64,000 nt of DNA. It comes from Armatimonadota bacterium (GTDB lineage: Bacteria; Armatimonadota; DTGP01; JAKQQT01). The position numbers and the translations under genes are program-made. Location of the stretch: positions 1 through 64,000 of the forward strand of contig DASXVS010000043.1 in the NCBI GenBank assembly GCA_036504095.1. Direction: 5' to 3'. Below are positions 43,735 through 52,362 of the stretch, piece after piece. Every line of letters begins with the position of its first letter. The stretch's first letter is position 1. Under the pieces are notes generated by a model, which saw nothing but the letters and a program-made list of their open reading frames with translations, ran no database searches and was not told the origin of the DNA.

Positions 43735-44509
43735 CGGCGGACTCCTCCTCTTCCGCCGGCAGGGGAACGTACCGCAATGCCTCCCGCCCGAACACGATCT
43801 CCTGACCGGCCTCCAGGGTCTCCGTCGTCCCCGGAGCCAACCGCCGCCCCGAAATGAACGTCCCGTTGCTGCTGCCCGAGTCGATGATGGTTAACTGGCC
43901 GTCCGCCACCGTCAGCACGGCGTGGAAGCCGGAAACGAACGGATCACTGAGCACCACATCGTTGCCGGGCTTCCGTCCGATGCTGTTTGCGCCCTGCTTT
44001 ACGGCGTAGGAGACTCCGGCGCCTTCCAGGTGGCCGGCCACCGGAGCCTCGGCATCGATCTCCTCACCGTCCGAGGGTTCCACGGGGTTGCCATCCGCGC
44101 CGGACAGATGGAACACCACCACGCCGAACTGGATGCGCTGGCCCGGCGCCACCTGGCGGTCTTCGCCGGGCGGCAGCACGGCGCTGCCCGTCTTCGTCCC
44201 GTTACTGCTCCCCTCATCCCGGACCGTCACCACGGTATCGTTGACGGTGATGATGGCGTGCCGCCTCGAAACCGACGGATCGGAGAGGAATACATCGGCC
44301 AGGATACGCCCAACGACGTTTTCGCCCTGTTTCAGCGGGTGCGATTCGCCGTCGCCTAACAGCCTGTAGCCCGGGACCGCGTCCGCGGCGCCGCCGGGCG
44401 TCGAATCGAGGCGGAAGCCGCAATCCGCGCACCACTCCGCCGTTGGGCCATTTTCCGCGCCGCATACCGGGCAGGGTGCGCCGGCGATCATCTGTGTTCT
44501 CTCGTCCAT
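43721..44509 (-). CDS. Zinc-ribbon protein with two FHA domains
   Basis: 262 residues. The N-terminus has a zinc ribbon (C13-PV-C16, C27-AD-C30). Two FHA domains follow, at about 55-125 (NVVGRILADVFLSDPSVSRRHA, then DEGSSNGT) and 165-250 (NSIGRKPGNDVVLSDPFVSGFHA, then DSGSSNGTF), each with the R, SxxH and N residues that bind phosphothreonine. The leading MDERTQMI contains a TxxI element suited to an FHA ligand. Coupled to the PP2C gene. Confidence 0.9.
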   Translation of the reverse strand: MDERTQMIAGAPCPVCGAENGPTAEWCADCGFRLDSTPGGAADAVPGYRLLGDGESHPLKQGENVVGRILADVFLSDPSVSRRHAIITVNDTVVTVRDEGSSNGTKTGSAVLPPGEDRQVAPGQRIQFGVVVFHLSGADGNPVEPSDGEEIDAEAPVAGHLEGAGVSYAVKQGANSIGRKPGNDVVLSDPFVSGFHAVLTVADGQLTIIDSGSSNGTFISGRRLAPGTTETLEAGQEIVFGREALRYVPLPAEEEESADDAG

Positions 44510-44546
44510 TGGGTTTCGTTCTCAGGTTCAGACGCGCGGGGCTGCG

Positions 44547-45905
44547 TCAGGAGCGCTTGCCGCGATCGAGGTCGAGCGACGTGCCGATCAAAGTCTTTTC
44601 CGCCGCGTTCGAGTCGCCGGCACGCAGGCTGCCGAGGGCTTGAGTGATATCCGCCGCGCGATCCGCCTGTCCGCCGGTGATCAGAATCTGTTGTGTGCGC
44701 TCGAGGTCCAGCATGGCCGTTCTGCTGTCGATCTGCTGGGTCCGCATGCCCATGAGGGTGCGTTCGAGCGTCTGCGAAGCCAGCGCCACCTGAAGCTCGG
44801 CGGCCACGCCGGTGTCTTCGGAAGCAGCGGCTTCGGACGGGTCCGCAATGAATCTCCATACCGCGTCCGCGCTGAGGCGTTCGGTTCGACCGGTCGCGGT
44901 GTTTTCAAACTCCACCTCAACCACCGCGCCGCGGAACTCTCCGGTGGGGCGCGGGCCGAAGTCCATTTCCGCCAGCAGCGTCAACGCGGCGCCCTGCTCC
45001 AGGTCCGCCACATCGACCTCGATGCCTTCCGGCGCGAATGCGAGCTTGTGACCGTAGACCTGGCGCACGCGATTCCATTTGGCGGGTTTGATTCTGAGCT
45101 TCGCGCCGCGCGCCGCCAGATTCATCATGGTCATCAGTTCGGAGCGGAATACTTCGGGCAGCAGTTCGGGGCGCGTGATGTAGTAATAGTTGCCTCCGCT
45201 GCGGCGGGCGATACCGGCCAGCAGTTCCTCGTTATACTCCGGGCCGAAGCCCAGCGCCGTAACGGTGATTCCACGCGATTTCTGTTCCGCCGCCTGCCCC
45301 ACGATGCTCTGAAAATCCCGGATGCCCGCCGTCGGCTCGCCGTCGGTGAGCAGAAGGACGCGGTTGACCATGCCTGCCGATGCGACGGATGCGACCTGGT
45401 TGGCGGCCACCACGATGGCGTCATACAGGTTGGTGGTGTTGCCCGGAAGGATACGCTGGATGTGCTCCTTCAGTAATTGGCGGTTGACAACGCGGCGCGC
45501 CGGCACGATGACGTCCACATCTTCGGCGAACGTGACGATCGTGAGAACATCGCTTGGCTCCAGAAGGTCGATGATCTGCGCGCAGGCCCTCTGCACGTAC
45601 TGCAACGGTTCGCCTTCCATGCTGCCGCTGCGGTCGATCGCGAGGGCCAGGTTGAGCGGCATGCGCGGGCCCCGGGCCAGGCCGCTGCCCGCCGCGCGCC
45701 ACTGTACCATCAGGTGATCGCGGCTTTGGTCGGTGGACAGGAGGCTTCCGTGTTCGGGACGGCAGGTGAGGGTGAAATCGGCGCCGGGGGGCGGCGTCAT
45801 CTGGGTTCTGTTGGCGTCCGGGAGGCTGGACGCGGCGCCGATAACGGTCTTGTCTGGATCGAAATTTTCCATAGTTGTTTCGCTCGGTGAATTGGGGACA
45901 TCCAT
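44547..45905 (-). CDS. VWA-domain protein of the FHA/PP2C module
   Basis: 452 residues (or 441 from the ATG at 45,872). The VWA domain (about 84-255) has the MIDAS D91-R-S93-G-S95, with T and D elsewhere (DGEPTAGI). A beta-sandwich (about 270-390) and a C-terminal helical segment follow, as in Mg-chelatase-like or YfbK-type VWA proteins. The two ends share a motif: DKTVIGAASSL near the N-terminus (T20) and EKTLIGTSLDL near the C-terminus (T438), both plausible phosphothreonine sites for the neighbouring FHA domains. No signal peptide. Confidence 0.85.
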   Translation of the reverse strand: MDVPNSPSETTMENFDPDKTVIGAASSLPDANRTQMTPPPGADFTLTCRPEHGSLLSTDQSRDHLMVQWRAAGSGLARGPRMPLNLALAIDRSGSMEGEPLQYVQRACAQIIDLLEPSDVLTIVTFAEDVDVIVPARRVVNRQLLKEHIQRILPGNTTNLYDAIVVAANQVASVASAGMVNRVLLLTDGEPTAGIRDFQSIVGQAAEQKSRGITVTALGFGPEYNEELLAGIARRSGGNYYYITRPELLPEVFRSELMTMMNLAARGAKLRIKPAKWNRVRQVYGHKLAFAPEGIEVDVADLEQGAALTLLAEMDFGPRPTGEFRGAVVEVEFENTATGRTERLSADAVWRFIADPSEAAASEDTGVAAELQVALASQTLERTLMGMRTQQIDSRTAMLDLERTQQILITGGQADRAADITQALGSLRAGDSNAAEKTLIGTSLDLDRGKRS

Positions 45906-45935
45906 CAGACGCGTCCAGGAGCGATTCTGTTACGA

Positions 45936-46358
45936 TCAGGCGCCCTGCGCCTCGGAAATGGCGCTTACGGCCAGTTTGTCTGCGCGCTCGTTCTCCGCGT
46001 GGCCGCTGTGACCGCTCACCTTGACCATCCTGAAACGGCCGCAGCGGGCAATCAGCGCTTTCGCTTCGGCAATCGCCTCCAGGTTGGCCTTGGGCTTCCA
46101 CGGTCTGGTCAGGCAGCCGATGGCATAAGCGCTGTCGCTGTAGACGGTAACGTCGGCGTCGGCTGGGTCTTTCACGCGCTTCAGGGCCTCCGAAACGATT
46201 TTGAGTTCAGCGGTCTGATTAGTGCCAGGACCAAGCGGCACCGCCCACTCGCGTTCGTGTCCGTCGCATTGCGCCACGATTCCGCCGCCCGTTGGCTGCG
46301 GCCCTTTGAACTGGTTGCCGGAGCAAGCGCCATCTACCCAGAACTCGTATTTTCGCAT
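45936..46358 (-). CDS. rnhA: Ribonuclease HI
   Basis: 140 residues. Degrades the RNA strand of RNA-DNA hybrids. Catalytic carboxylates D9 (WVDGACSGN), E51 (QTAELKIV), D75 (YSDSAYAI) and D127 (ERADKLA), plus VSGHSGHAENERAD with the loop histidine. Tightly placed between the sensor kinase and VWA genes. Confidence 0.92.
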   Translation of the reverse strand: MRKYEFWVDGACSGNQFKGPQPTGGGIVAQCDGHEREWAVPLGPGTNQTAELKIVSEALKRVKDPADADVTVYSDSAYAIGCLTRPWKPKANLEAIAEAKALIARCGRFRMVKVSGHSGHAENERADKLAVSAISEAQGA

Positions 46359-46397
46359 AGAGATATAATGTGGATTCAGACCTCGGACGGGTACGCC

Positions 46398-48140
46398 CTA
46401 CGCCGCCGGCGCCGTCGGGCCGTGGACGGGAAGTGTGAACGTGAATGTCGAGCCCTTGCCGTATTCGGAATCCAGCCAGATTTTGCCGCCGTGCAACTCC
46501 ACCAGATTCTTCACCATGTTGAGGCCAAGGCCCGTGCCGGGAATGTTTTCGAAGCCCTTCGCTTTGACGCGGCTGAACTTTCCGAAGATCTTTGGCAATT
46601 GGTCCTTCGGGATGCCGAGACCCTGGTCCGCCACCGCCACCTGCACGCGATCCTCGGACGGCAGATAGGTGACCTTCAGGTTGATCTCGCCACCGTTCGG
46701 CGAGTATTTGCGCGCATTGCTGACGAGGTTGCTGACGATGCGATCCACCTTGACCTCGTCGGCTAGAACGGGTGGCGCGGCGGGGTCGATCTCCACCCGG
46801 TAGGTGTGCAGGCTGGTGTTTTCCTGGTCGAGGCGCACCACATCCTCCACGATCTCGCCGATGCGGACCGGCGCGAGATGGAGGTCCAGCGCCTTGCCGG
46901 CGTCGATCTTGGCAACGTTCAGGAGGTCGCTGATCATGCCCAGTTGGCGCTTGCAGGACTTGGCGATGATGCCGAGGAACTCCTGACGGTCCTCTTTGGT
47001 GAACATCTCCTCCTCGGGGTCCGAGAGCAGCGTTTCCGCGAAGCCCTTGATGGCCGCCATCGGGTTGCGCAGGTCGTGTGCGGCGGCGTCGATGAAGGAC
47101 GTCTTGCCGCGTTCTGCATTGCGCACATCCGTGATGTCGCTGAAGACCGCTACCGCGCCGCTTGGTTCCTTGTCCTGTCCGTGAATCTGGGCGGCCTGCA
47201 TCCGGAAGATGTACGGTTTGGTCTCGCCCTCGGCGCCAAGGTTGACGGTTATCTCCGCCATGCCTTCCTCGCCCTTGAGAGCGTCCTTAATGGTCGCAAG
47301 CGCCAGTTGATCGGGGATGATGTCGTCAATGGGATGCCCTACGCCCTCGTTGCCGTTCCCGTCGAGGTGGCAGATGCGGCGTGCAGACGGGTTCATTTCG
47401 CTGACGATACCGTCGCTCTGGACCATCAGCAGGCCAACGCTCACGCTTTCGAAGGTTGCCTCGTAGCGTTCCTTCTCCTCAATGATCTCCTCGAACATGC
47501 GGGCCTGCGCCAGCACCGAAGCGGCGTTGCGCGAGAGCATCGCGAGGAGTTTGACGTCTTCCGGCACGAACTGGCCGCCGAAGCGCTTGTTGAAGACCAG
47601 CATCAGGCCGGCGCGCTTGGTCTCGAGAACGCGGCCCTGCTCGTCCTTCCGCTCAACATCCAGCGGAACGATGAGGCCGTTGCGCGCGCCGAACTGCGCC
47701 AGCACCGGCGCCTCCGCGGGGTTTTTCCAGATGCGAGAATCGCCGGTCCGGAAGACCTCGGACGCCAGACCCTGCTTCGCGCTCACGCGGATGTCCGCCA
47801 GATACTCACCGGGGATCCCGAAGGCCGGTTCGCGCGCAACCAGTTCGTCCGTGCGGCGATCGTATGTCATATAGATCGCCTTTTCGGCCTGGATGATCAT
47901 CGCCACCTTCATCAGGAGGCGGTTCAGCGTTTCCACGAACTCCGCCGGAGCGGTGATTGTGGCCGCAACCGGTTCTTCCTTGGCGCTCTGGTCGCTTTTC
48001 AGTGTTTCGACCTGGCCCTGTAGTTCCTTGAACTTCTTCAGCAGATCGCGGTACTTAGCCTGGAGTTCATCGTGCGGCATATCGCCGTCGCCATGTGTTA
48101 TAGATGTCACAGTTGCCCTCTGTATTCGTGATTGGTGCAT
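46398..48140 (-). CDS. Cytoplasmic sensor histidine kinase: coiled coil, GAF, PAS, HisKA, HATPase
   Basis: 580 residues from the ATG at 48,140, chosen because the promoter -10 box lies at 48,170-48,175; ATG 48,080 is an alternative and the frame to 48,401 lies upstream of the promoter. A coiled coil (DELQAKYRDLLKKFKELQGQ) is followed by a GAF domain, a PAS domain (YEATFESVSVGLLMVQSDG), an H-box (DAAAHDLRNPMAAIKG), the N-box (RIVSNLVSNARKYSPNGG), and G boxes (DQGLGIPKD, GTGLGLNMVK). No membrane segments and no response regulator next to it. Confidence 0.9.
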   Translation of the reverse strand: MHQSRIQRATVTSITHGDGDMPHDELQAKYRDLLKKFKELQGQVETLKSDQSAKEEPVAATITAPAEFVETLNRLLMKVAMIIQAEKAIYMTYDRRTDELVAREPAFGIPGEYLADIRVSAKQGLASEVFRTGDSRIWKNPAEAPVLAQFGARNGLIVPLDVERKDEQGRVLETKRAGLMLVFNKRFGGQFVPEDVKLLAMLSRNAASVLAQARMFEEIIEEKERYEATFESVSVGLLMVQSDGIVSEMNPSARRICHLDGNGNEGVGHPIDDIIPDQLALATIKDALKGEEGMAEITVNLGAEGETKPYIFRMQAAQIHGQDKEPSGAVAVFSDITDVRNAERGKTSFIDAAAHDLRNPMAAIKGFAETLLSDPEEEMFTKEDRQEFLGIIAKSCKRQLGMISDLLNVAKIDAGKALDLHLAPVRIGEIVEDVVRLDQENTSLHTYRVEIDPAAPPVLADEVKVDRIVSNLVSNARKYSPNGGEINLKVTYLPSEDRVQVAVADQGLGIPKDQLPKIFGKFSRVKAKGFENIPGTGLGLNMVKNLVELHGGKIWLDSEYGKGSTFTFTLPVHGPTAPAA

Positions 48141-48169
48141 AAAAGGGGGGCCCTCATGGGGCACATGCG

Positions 48170-48175
48170 CATTAT
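48170..48175 (-). promoter_or_regulatory. Extended -10 box of the sensor-kinase operon
   Basis: Minus strand TGTTATAAT: TATAAT with an upstream TG. No good -35. The predicted start of transcription is about 20 bases before the ATG at 48,140. Confidence 0.5.
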
Positions 48176-48241
48176 AACACGCGACCGAGGGGCGAGAGGC
48201 GAGGGCCGGGGCGCGAGCGCGTGCGGCGCCGCTCCGGGGGG

Positions 48242-48270
48242 TTGACAGAAAATGCGCCCCGAAGCAAAAT
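48242..48270 (+). promoter_or_regulatory. Predicted promoter of the BtrH-like gene
   Basis: TTGACA (48,242-48,247), 17-bp spacer, CAAAAT (48,265-48,270; four of six). Divergent from the sensor-kinase promoter about 70 bp away. Confidence 0.5.
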
Positions 48271-48356
48271 AGGCTTGCGGTTTGCGGCGGCTGCGCGGCA
48301 TACCAAGAGTGCCGCCCCGGAACACCGGCCGCAGGCGCGAGAGGAAGGTAGCTGCA

Positions 48357-49397
48357 ATGGATACAGCATTGGATCACGGCTCGCCCATCAGTCAGGAACA
48401 CGGCGCGCTTCGTGGCGTCCCGGGCCTGTCATGGGGGCGAAGCGGAGATTGCACGTTCATCGGCAGTCTCGTGGCGGCAACTTCCGTAACCCCGTTTCCC
48501 TGCCAGTATGAGGCGACGATGGGAGCGACGGGACTGGCGTTTCGTGTGAGATGGTATCAGGGGGATTCCGTGCAGCGGTGGTGCCCGTCGAGCCCCGTGG
48601 GCGAGTTTCCCGAGGAGCTTGAGGCCGCGCGAAAGGCCACCGGCTGGGCGCTCAGGGTCGAGTCTGAAGCAGACGGCATGGCGCGGCTGGCAGGCGACAT
48701 CCTGTCCAGCATTACGGCTGGCCGGCCGGTTCTGGCCTACGATGAGAGTCTGAACGTTGCGGTTGTCTTCGGAGCTGAAGACGAAGGCCGCACCGTGCTG
48801 ATGCACGACTATTTCCACGGCGATGAGCCCGTTCGCCGTCGCACGGCCGATCTGAAGATGATGGTAATCTTCCTGGGTGAACACTCGGAACCGATATCCG
48901 AACGCGATGGGGCGCTTCAGGGCCTGGGCATGGCTCTGCGTTTCCATCAGATGCGCCACGACCCGCCCGGCAACGAGGAAAAGGGTTACTGGCACGGCGC
49001 CACCGCGCTCGAAAAGTGGGCCGGGGACCTCGGTTTGTTCGACACGCTGACCGACTGGGAACGTGACAGCCTCTTCATGGTCAACTGGTGGAACTTCGAA
49101 GGGATGGCGGACGCCAGACTGCACGCCGCCCCGTTCATCCGCAAGGCGATTCCTCTGTTCCCGGACGCCGCAAGAGACCATTTGGAGCAGGCGGCGACCG
49201 TCTACGAAAACGAGGCCCGCAAACTCCGCGCGGTGCTCTACGGAGGGGAGTGCTTTACGGGGCCATGGACGTCCAGGACCATCAAGGATTGGACTCGCGC
49301 GACCCGGCAGGCCGAACAGGAGCTCCTGGGGTGCGCGGCGGAGGTTGAGACCGATGCCATGAAGCACATCGAGGCCGCGCTGGCGGTCCTCCAGTAG
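48357..49397 (+). CDS. BtrH/C39-like papain-fold hypothetical protein
   Basis: 346 residues from the ATG at 48,357 with AGAGGAAGG 8 bases upstream. The N-terminal LSWGRSGDCTFIGSLVAATS, with a Cys before a helix and a glycine-rich lead, followed by ITAGRPVLAYDE and VLMHDYFHGDEP, recalls the BtrH N-terminal/C39-like cysteine acyltransferase-peptidase fold. The C-terminal half is helical (HLEQAATVYENEARKLRAVL) with a possible bundle. Family assignment is tentative and the substrate is unknown. Confidence 0.5.
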   Translation: MDTALDHGSPISQEHGALRGVPGLSWGRSGDCTFIGSLVAATSVTPFPCQYEATMGATGLAFRVRWYQGDSVQRWCPSSPVGEFPEELEAARKATGWALRVESEADGMARLAGDILSSITAGRPVLAYDESLNVAVVFGAEDEGRTVLMHDYFHGDEPVRRRTADLKMMVIFLGEHSEPISERDGALQGLGMALRFHQMRHDPPGNEEKGYWHGATALEKWAGDLGLFDTLTDWERDSLFMVNWWNFEGMADARLHAAPFIRKAIPLFPDAARDHLEQAATVYENEARKLRAVLYGGECFTGPWTSRTIKDWTRATRQAEQELLGCAAEVETDAMKHIEAALAVLQ

Positions 49398-49471
49398 GTC
49401 GGGCACGGAGGCCCGACATACCGACAACGATGAACGATGGGCGACGAATCCGGCGCTCATCGTTCATCGTT
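49398..49471. terminator. Double hairpin between convergent genes, outer arms of TGAACGA heptamers
   Basis: GTCGGGC-ACGGAG-GCCCGAC at 49,398-49,417 is a perfect 7-bp hairpin. AACGATGAACGATG (49,426-49,439) pairs with CATCGTTCATCGTT (49,458-49,471). The second stem is two TGAACGA heptamers. Confidence 0.8.
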
Positions 49472-49481
49472 CACCGTTTCC

Positions 49482-51989
49482 CTACTCCACCTGCCACTCG
49501 CAGATGCCGCCTGACCAGCCCGGCTTGAGCTGCACCTCAACCCGCAGGGCCGTCGTCTTCACACGGTTGAACGTCACTTCGTTGAACCGGTCCGGAGCGA
49601 CGCCGTATTCGATCGCATTCGCCACGGGTACCCAGTTATCGCCGTCCTTGTAGAGCAGGCGCCAGGACGCGGGCAGGTCGCAGCCGCCCGATATATCGCG
49701 GTCCGCGAACCAGAACACGCGGGCTTTGGAGACCTGGGCCGGCTCGGGGAATGCAAGCTCGGCCCATTCGGACGTGCCCTTGTGGTCCCACCAGGAGAGC
49801 CGGGGATGGCCGGTATCGCTGGATTTCGAGGGCACGACTCCATCGTTGATGGCGGCCACCGAATCCAGATGCCAGCAATGCGATGCGGACGGCCGGCTTC
49901 GAAAGGCCAGGGTGGCGGGAACGGCCAGTTTGGCCTCAGCCGGCATCCACACGTTCATCGCGCCCGGTTCGCGGTTGGCGCTGGCGTAAAAAGGCACGGC
50001 GGTGAGCTCCGCTCCGGCAGTGCGTGATTTGCCGCCTGCCTCAACCCGGGCGCGGACCTTGCCGCGCACCACGGCGACGCCGCCCAGCGTGTTCGGTTCG
50101 TAATCGGCTGTGAACACCGCCTTCGGGTCGATGAAGAGGCGCCCGACACCTTGCGGGTTATCGGCCGATTCGACGCAGTAGACCACAGGGCCGCGGGTCA
50201 GGGCCACACGCCCGGTGTCGGCCTCGACCCTGGAATTCGCTTTCACCTGCCGGACCGGCATATCCATGTGGAGTTCGACGATGTCCCCGGCTTTCCACAG
50301 GCGGTGCAATCGGGCGTATCCGCGCACAATCTCGAGCCGGGTTGAGCTGCCGTTAACGCTCAGCGTCACGGCGCCAGCGGCCGGCAGGCCCTGCGGCTGA
50401 TAGAGCTCTTCCCTCGATGACGCGCCCTGGCACCAGCGGGGGACGCGCACAAACAGGTCGAACTCCGCCGGCGTTTCGGTGTCCACGGAGAGGCTCATCT
50501 GGCCTTCCCACGGGTACCGTGTCATCTGCTTTAGCGTGACCTTCGTTCCGTCCAGGTCCAACGTGGCGCGGCTGCCAATGAACAAATTCACGTACGCCGC
50601 GTTGGGTTCCTGCGCGTAGATATATCCTGGCAGGGCGCCGGTAATCTTGAGGAACATCGGCGGGCAGCACGGGCAGTCGTGCCATTCCCAGCGGCGCAGG
50701 CCGTTTCCCGTGAGCGGGTTCTGGTAATAGTAGTGATCGCCGGCAAGGGCGACGCCGCCGGGAATGGCGTTGTACAGCGCCCGCTCCAGCTCGTCGATGT
50801 AGCGCGCGTCCCCGTACAGCAGGTTCATCGCGCGGTTGAAGAACCCCGAGGAGACGGCGGCGCACGTCTCCATGTAGCCGTCGTTGGGGAGGAAATAGTC
50901 CGGGCCGAACTTCTCGTCGTCGCCGATCGCCCCGCCCGCGCCCGTGATGTACATCTTGTGGTTGATGTAGCTGTCCCAGAACCGCTGGGCGGCGGCGTAG
51001 TAATCGGCGCGGTCGGTGACGTCGGCGAGTGCGGCGATGCCGGCGCAAAACAGGGTCGCCCGAACGGCGTGCCCTTCCAGCGACGTCTGTTGCGCCAGCG
51101 GCACGCGGTCCTGGCCGTAATCCCCGAAGCTCTTGTCCTTGCCGGTGCGACCCTCGTGCCGGCCGCGCGCGTCGATGAAGAACTGTGCCAGTTCCAGGTA
51201 ACCCTTCGCGTTTACGGGCACCGAAACGCTCCGGACGGCGGCGGGATCGTCCCTGTACAGGAGGTAGAGCTTCACCAGGGCATCCTCGGGGCCGGAATGT
51301 CCAGGCACCACGTTGGCCTTGGGCGACGGACCGATGGTATCGCACATCAGGTTCGCCATCTTCGTGGCGGCTTCCAGAAGGGGAGCTTTGCCGGTGGCCC
51401 GGTAGTAATGGACGCCGGCCTCGATCATCATGCCCGCGTTGTACACGTCGTGCTGGCCCCGATCATCGCCGCCGTTCATGCCCCAGCGCTGGGACTGGGG
51501 GGCCATCGACTGGGTCCAGGTGTTCAGGTAGCCGACTGGGTCCTTGGCTTGCGCGGCGACGATGCGGGCGATGTAGCCGTCGATGCGCGCCTCGAGCGCG
51601 GCGTCCCGCTTCTCCGCCAGGTAATCCGCGGCGCCGGTGATCATCTCGTAGATCAGCCCATCGTACCACGGCGGACCCGCGTGCTGCCCCGTTTTACCGT
51701 CCCGCACGAGGTCGAAGTTGTTGATGGCCCCGCCGCGATCGTTCTCGAATTTGGTGAAGCAATCGTTGATCGTCACCTCGCGCCAGGTCTTCAGTTTGGG
51801 CGACCAGAACGGGTCGTCGATGCTTACCTGCGAGATGGGCACCGGCGTGAGGCGGTGCGGCTGGGCGATGGGGGCCTTTCCGGCCATGGCTTTGTCCTCC
51901 GCTGAGTATGATGAAGCCGCGAGCAGGCCCATCGCCACGCCGGCGATGGCGTTTCGGCGAATGGACCCGGTATGAACGGTAATCGGCAA
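49482..51989 (-). CDS. GH127-family (DUF1680) beta-L-arabinofuranosidase-like enzyme
   Basis: 835 residues from a TTG at 51,989, which has GAGGAG 7 bases upstream; the longer frame to 52,106 would run into the hairpin beyond. Signal peptide about 1-30 (RRNAIAGVAMGLLAASSYSA). Catalytic (alpha/alpha)6 barrel with QVSIDDPFWSPKLKTWREVT, GQHDVYNAGMMIEAGVHYY, SLEGHAVRATLF and the cysteine cluster HDCPCCPP, which holds the zinc-bound nucleophilic Cys in this family. The C-terminal sandwich ends EWAELAFPEPAQVSKARVFW and SGGICEWQVE, a common accessory domain in this group. Likely periplasmic or secreted. Confidence 0.9.
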   Translation of the reverse strand: MPITVHTGSIRRNAIAGVAMGLLAASSYSAEDKAMAGKAPIAQPHRLTPVPISQVSIDDPFWSPKLKTWREVTINDCFTKFENDRGGAINNFDLVRDGKTGQHAGPPWYDGLIYEMITGAADYLAEKRDAALEARIDGYIARIVAAQAKDPVGYLNTWTQSMAPQSQRWGMNGGDDRGQHDVYNAGMMIEAGVHYYRATGKAPLLEAATKMANLMCDTIGPSPKANVVPGHSGPEDALVKLYLLYRDDPAAVRSVSVPVNAKGYLELAQFFIDARGRHEGRTGKDKSFGDYGQDRVPLAQQTSLEGHAVRATLFCAGIAALADVTDRADYYAAAQRFWDSYINHKMYITGAGGAIGDDEKFGPDYFLPNDGYMETCAAVSSGFFNRAMNLLYGDARYIDELERALYNAIPGGVALAGDHYYYQNPLTGNGLRRWEWHDCPCCPPMFLKITGALPGYIYAQEPNAAYVNLFIGSRATLDLDGTKVTLKQMTRYPWEGQMSLSVDTETPAEFDLFVRVPRWCQGASSREELYQPQGLPAAGAVTLSVNGSSTRLEIVRGYARLHRLWKAGDIVELHMDMPVRQVKANSRVEADTGRVALTRGPVVYCVESADNPQGVGRLFIDPKAVFTADYEPNTLGGVAVVRGKVRARVEAGGKSRTAGAELTAVPFYASANREPGAMNVWMPAEAKLAVPATLAFRSRPSASHCWHLDSVAAINDGVVPSKSSDTGHPRLSWWDHKGTSEWAELAFPEPAQVSKARVFWFADRDISGGCDLPASWRLLYKDGDNWVPVANAIEYGVAPDRFNEVTFNRVKTTALRVEVQLKPGWSGGICEWQVE

Positions 51990-52067
51990 AGTGGCGCTCC
52001 TCAGGGGTGTTTCCAGGGTGATTTCCCTCTCAGGATAGTCACCGTGACGGGTATCCCCAAAAACTAG

Positions 52068-52114
52068 GAGGAGCGATGAACGGTGAATCCTGCATTCATC
52101 GTTCATCGCTCCTC
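52068..52114. terminator. 21-bp hairpin beside the aspS remnant
   Basis: Left arm 52,068-52,088, loop CCTGC, right arm 52,094-52,114, 20 of 21 pairs. It contains GATGAACG units of the heptamer family and lies just past the stop codon of the aspS 3' remnant, so it looks like the former aspS terminator. Confidence 0.75.
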
Positions 52115-52211
52115 GTTCATCGTTTCCGCCCCCTCAGCCCTCTTCGGGCGGCATCACAATGCTCAGGTGCAGTTCGTCCAGTTGCGCCTGGTCCACCGGG
52201 CTGGGCGCGCC
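52096..52211. repeat. Direct repeat bounding the island (left copy)
   Basis: Consists of the shared 20-mer, a short variable TCAGCCC-type stretch and the aspS 3' remnant. The right copy spans 57,423-57,535. Both have the same orientation. It resembles an att-like duplication made by insertion into a gene 3' end. Confidence 0.75.
52134..52211 (-). pseudogene. aspS: Detached 3' end of aspS (last 25 codons plus stop)
   Basis: Minus-strand translation gives [16 protein letters not shown] then SIVMPPEEG and a stop codon, against [16 protein letters not shown] then DVVMSPEEG in the intact gene at 57,458. By hand alignment 68 of 78 bases match. Homology ends sharply at the first G codon. The flanking 20-mer TCATCGTTCATCGCTCCTCG is also shared (52,096-52,115 and 57,423-57,442). 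This is one boundary of the island. Confidence 0.88.
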
Positions 52212-52242
52212 GCGTTTATGAACGCAATCAGTATATCTGATA

Positions 52243-52280
52243 TGTCAAATAGTTGACAAGCAGGCGGGGGGGGGTATAAT
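52243..52280 (+). promoter_or_regulatory. Consensus promoter with G9 spacer and palindrome over the -35
   Basis: TTGACA (52,253-52,258), 16-bp spacer, TATAAT (52,275-52,280). The spacer contains nine consecutive G (52,266-52,274) abutting the -10. TGTCAA-ATAG-TTGACA (52,243-52,258) is a perfect inverted repeat that includes the -35. Change in the G-tract length would move the spacing through 15, 16, 17 or 18 bp. Predicted start of transcription is near 52,287. Confidence 0.85.
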
Positions 52281-52362
52281 TCATATGAGCCAAACTCTTC
52301 TCGCGCGAAGTGACCACCAAGACACGCCACCGAGCGCCATGCTGTTCGCGAGGAGGTACGTC

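Noticed and set aside
52285-52362. Upstream ATG at 52,285 as start of the TPR gene
   Set aside because: It coincides with the predicted transcription start and lacks an SD, whereas ATG 52,363 has GAGGAGG and starts a proper signal peptide.
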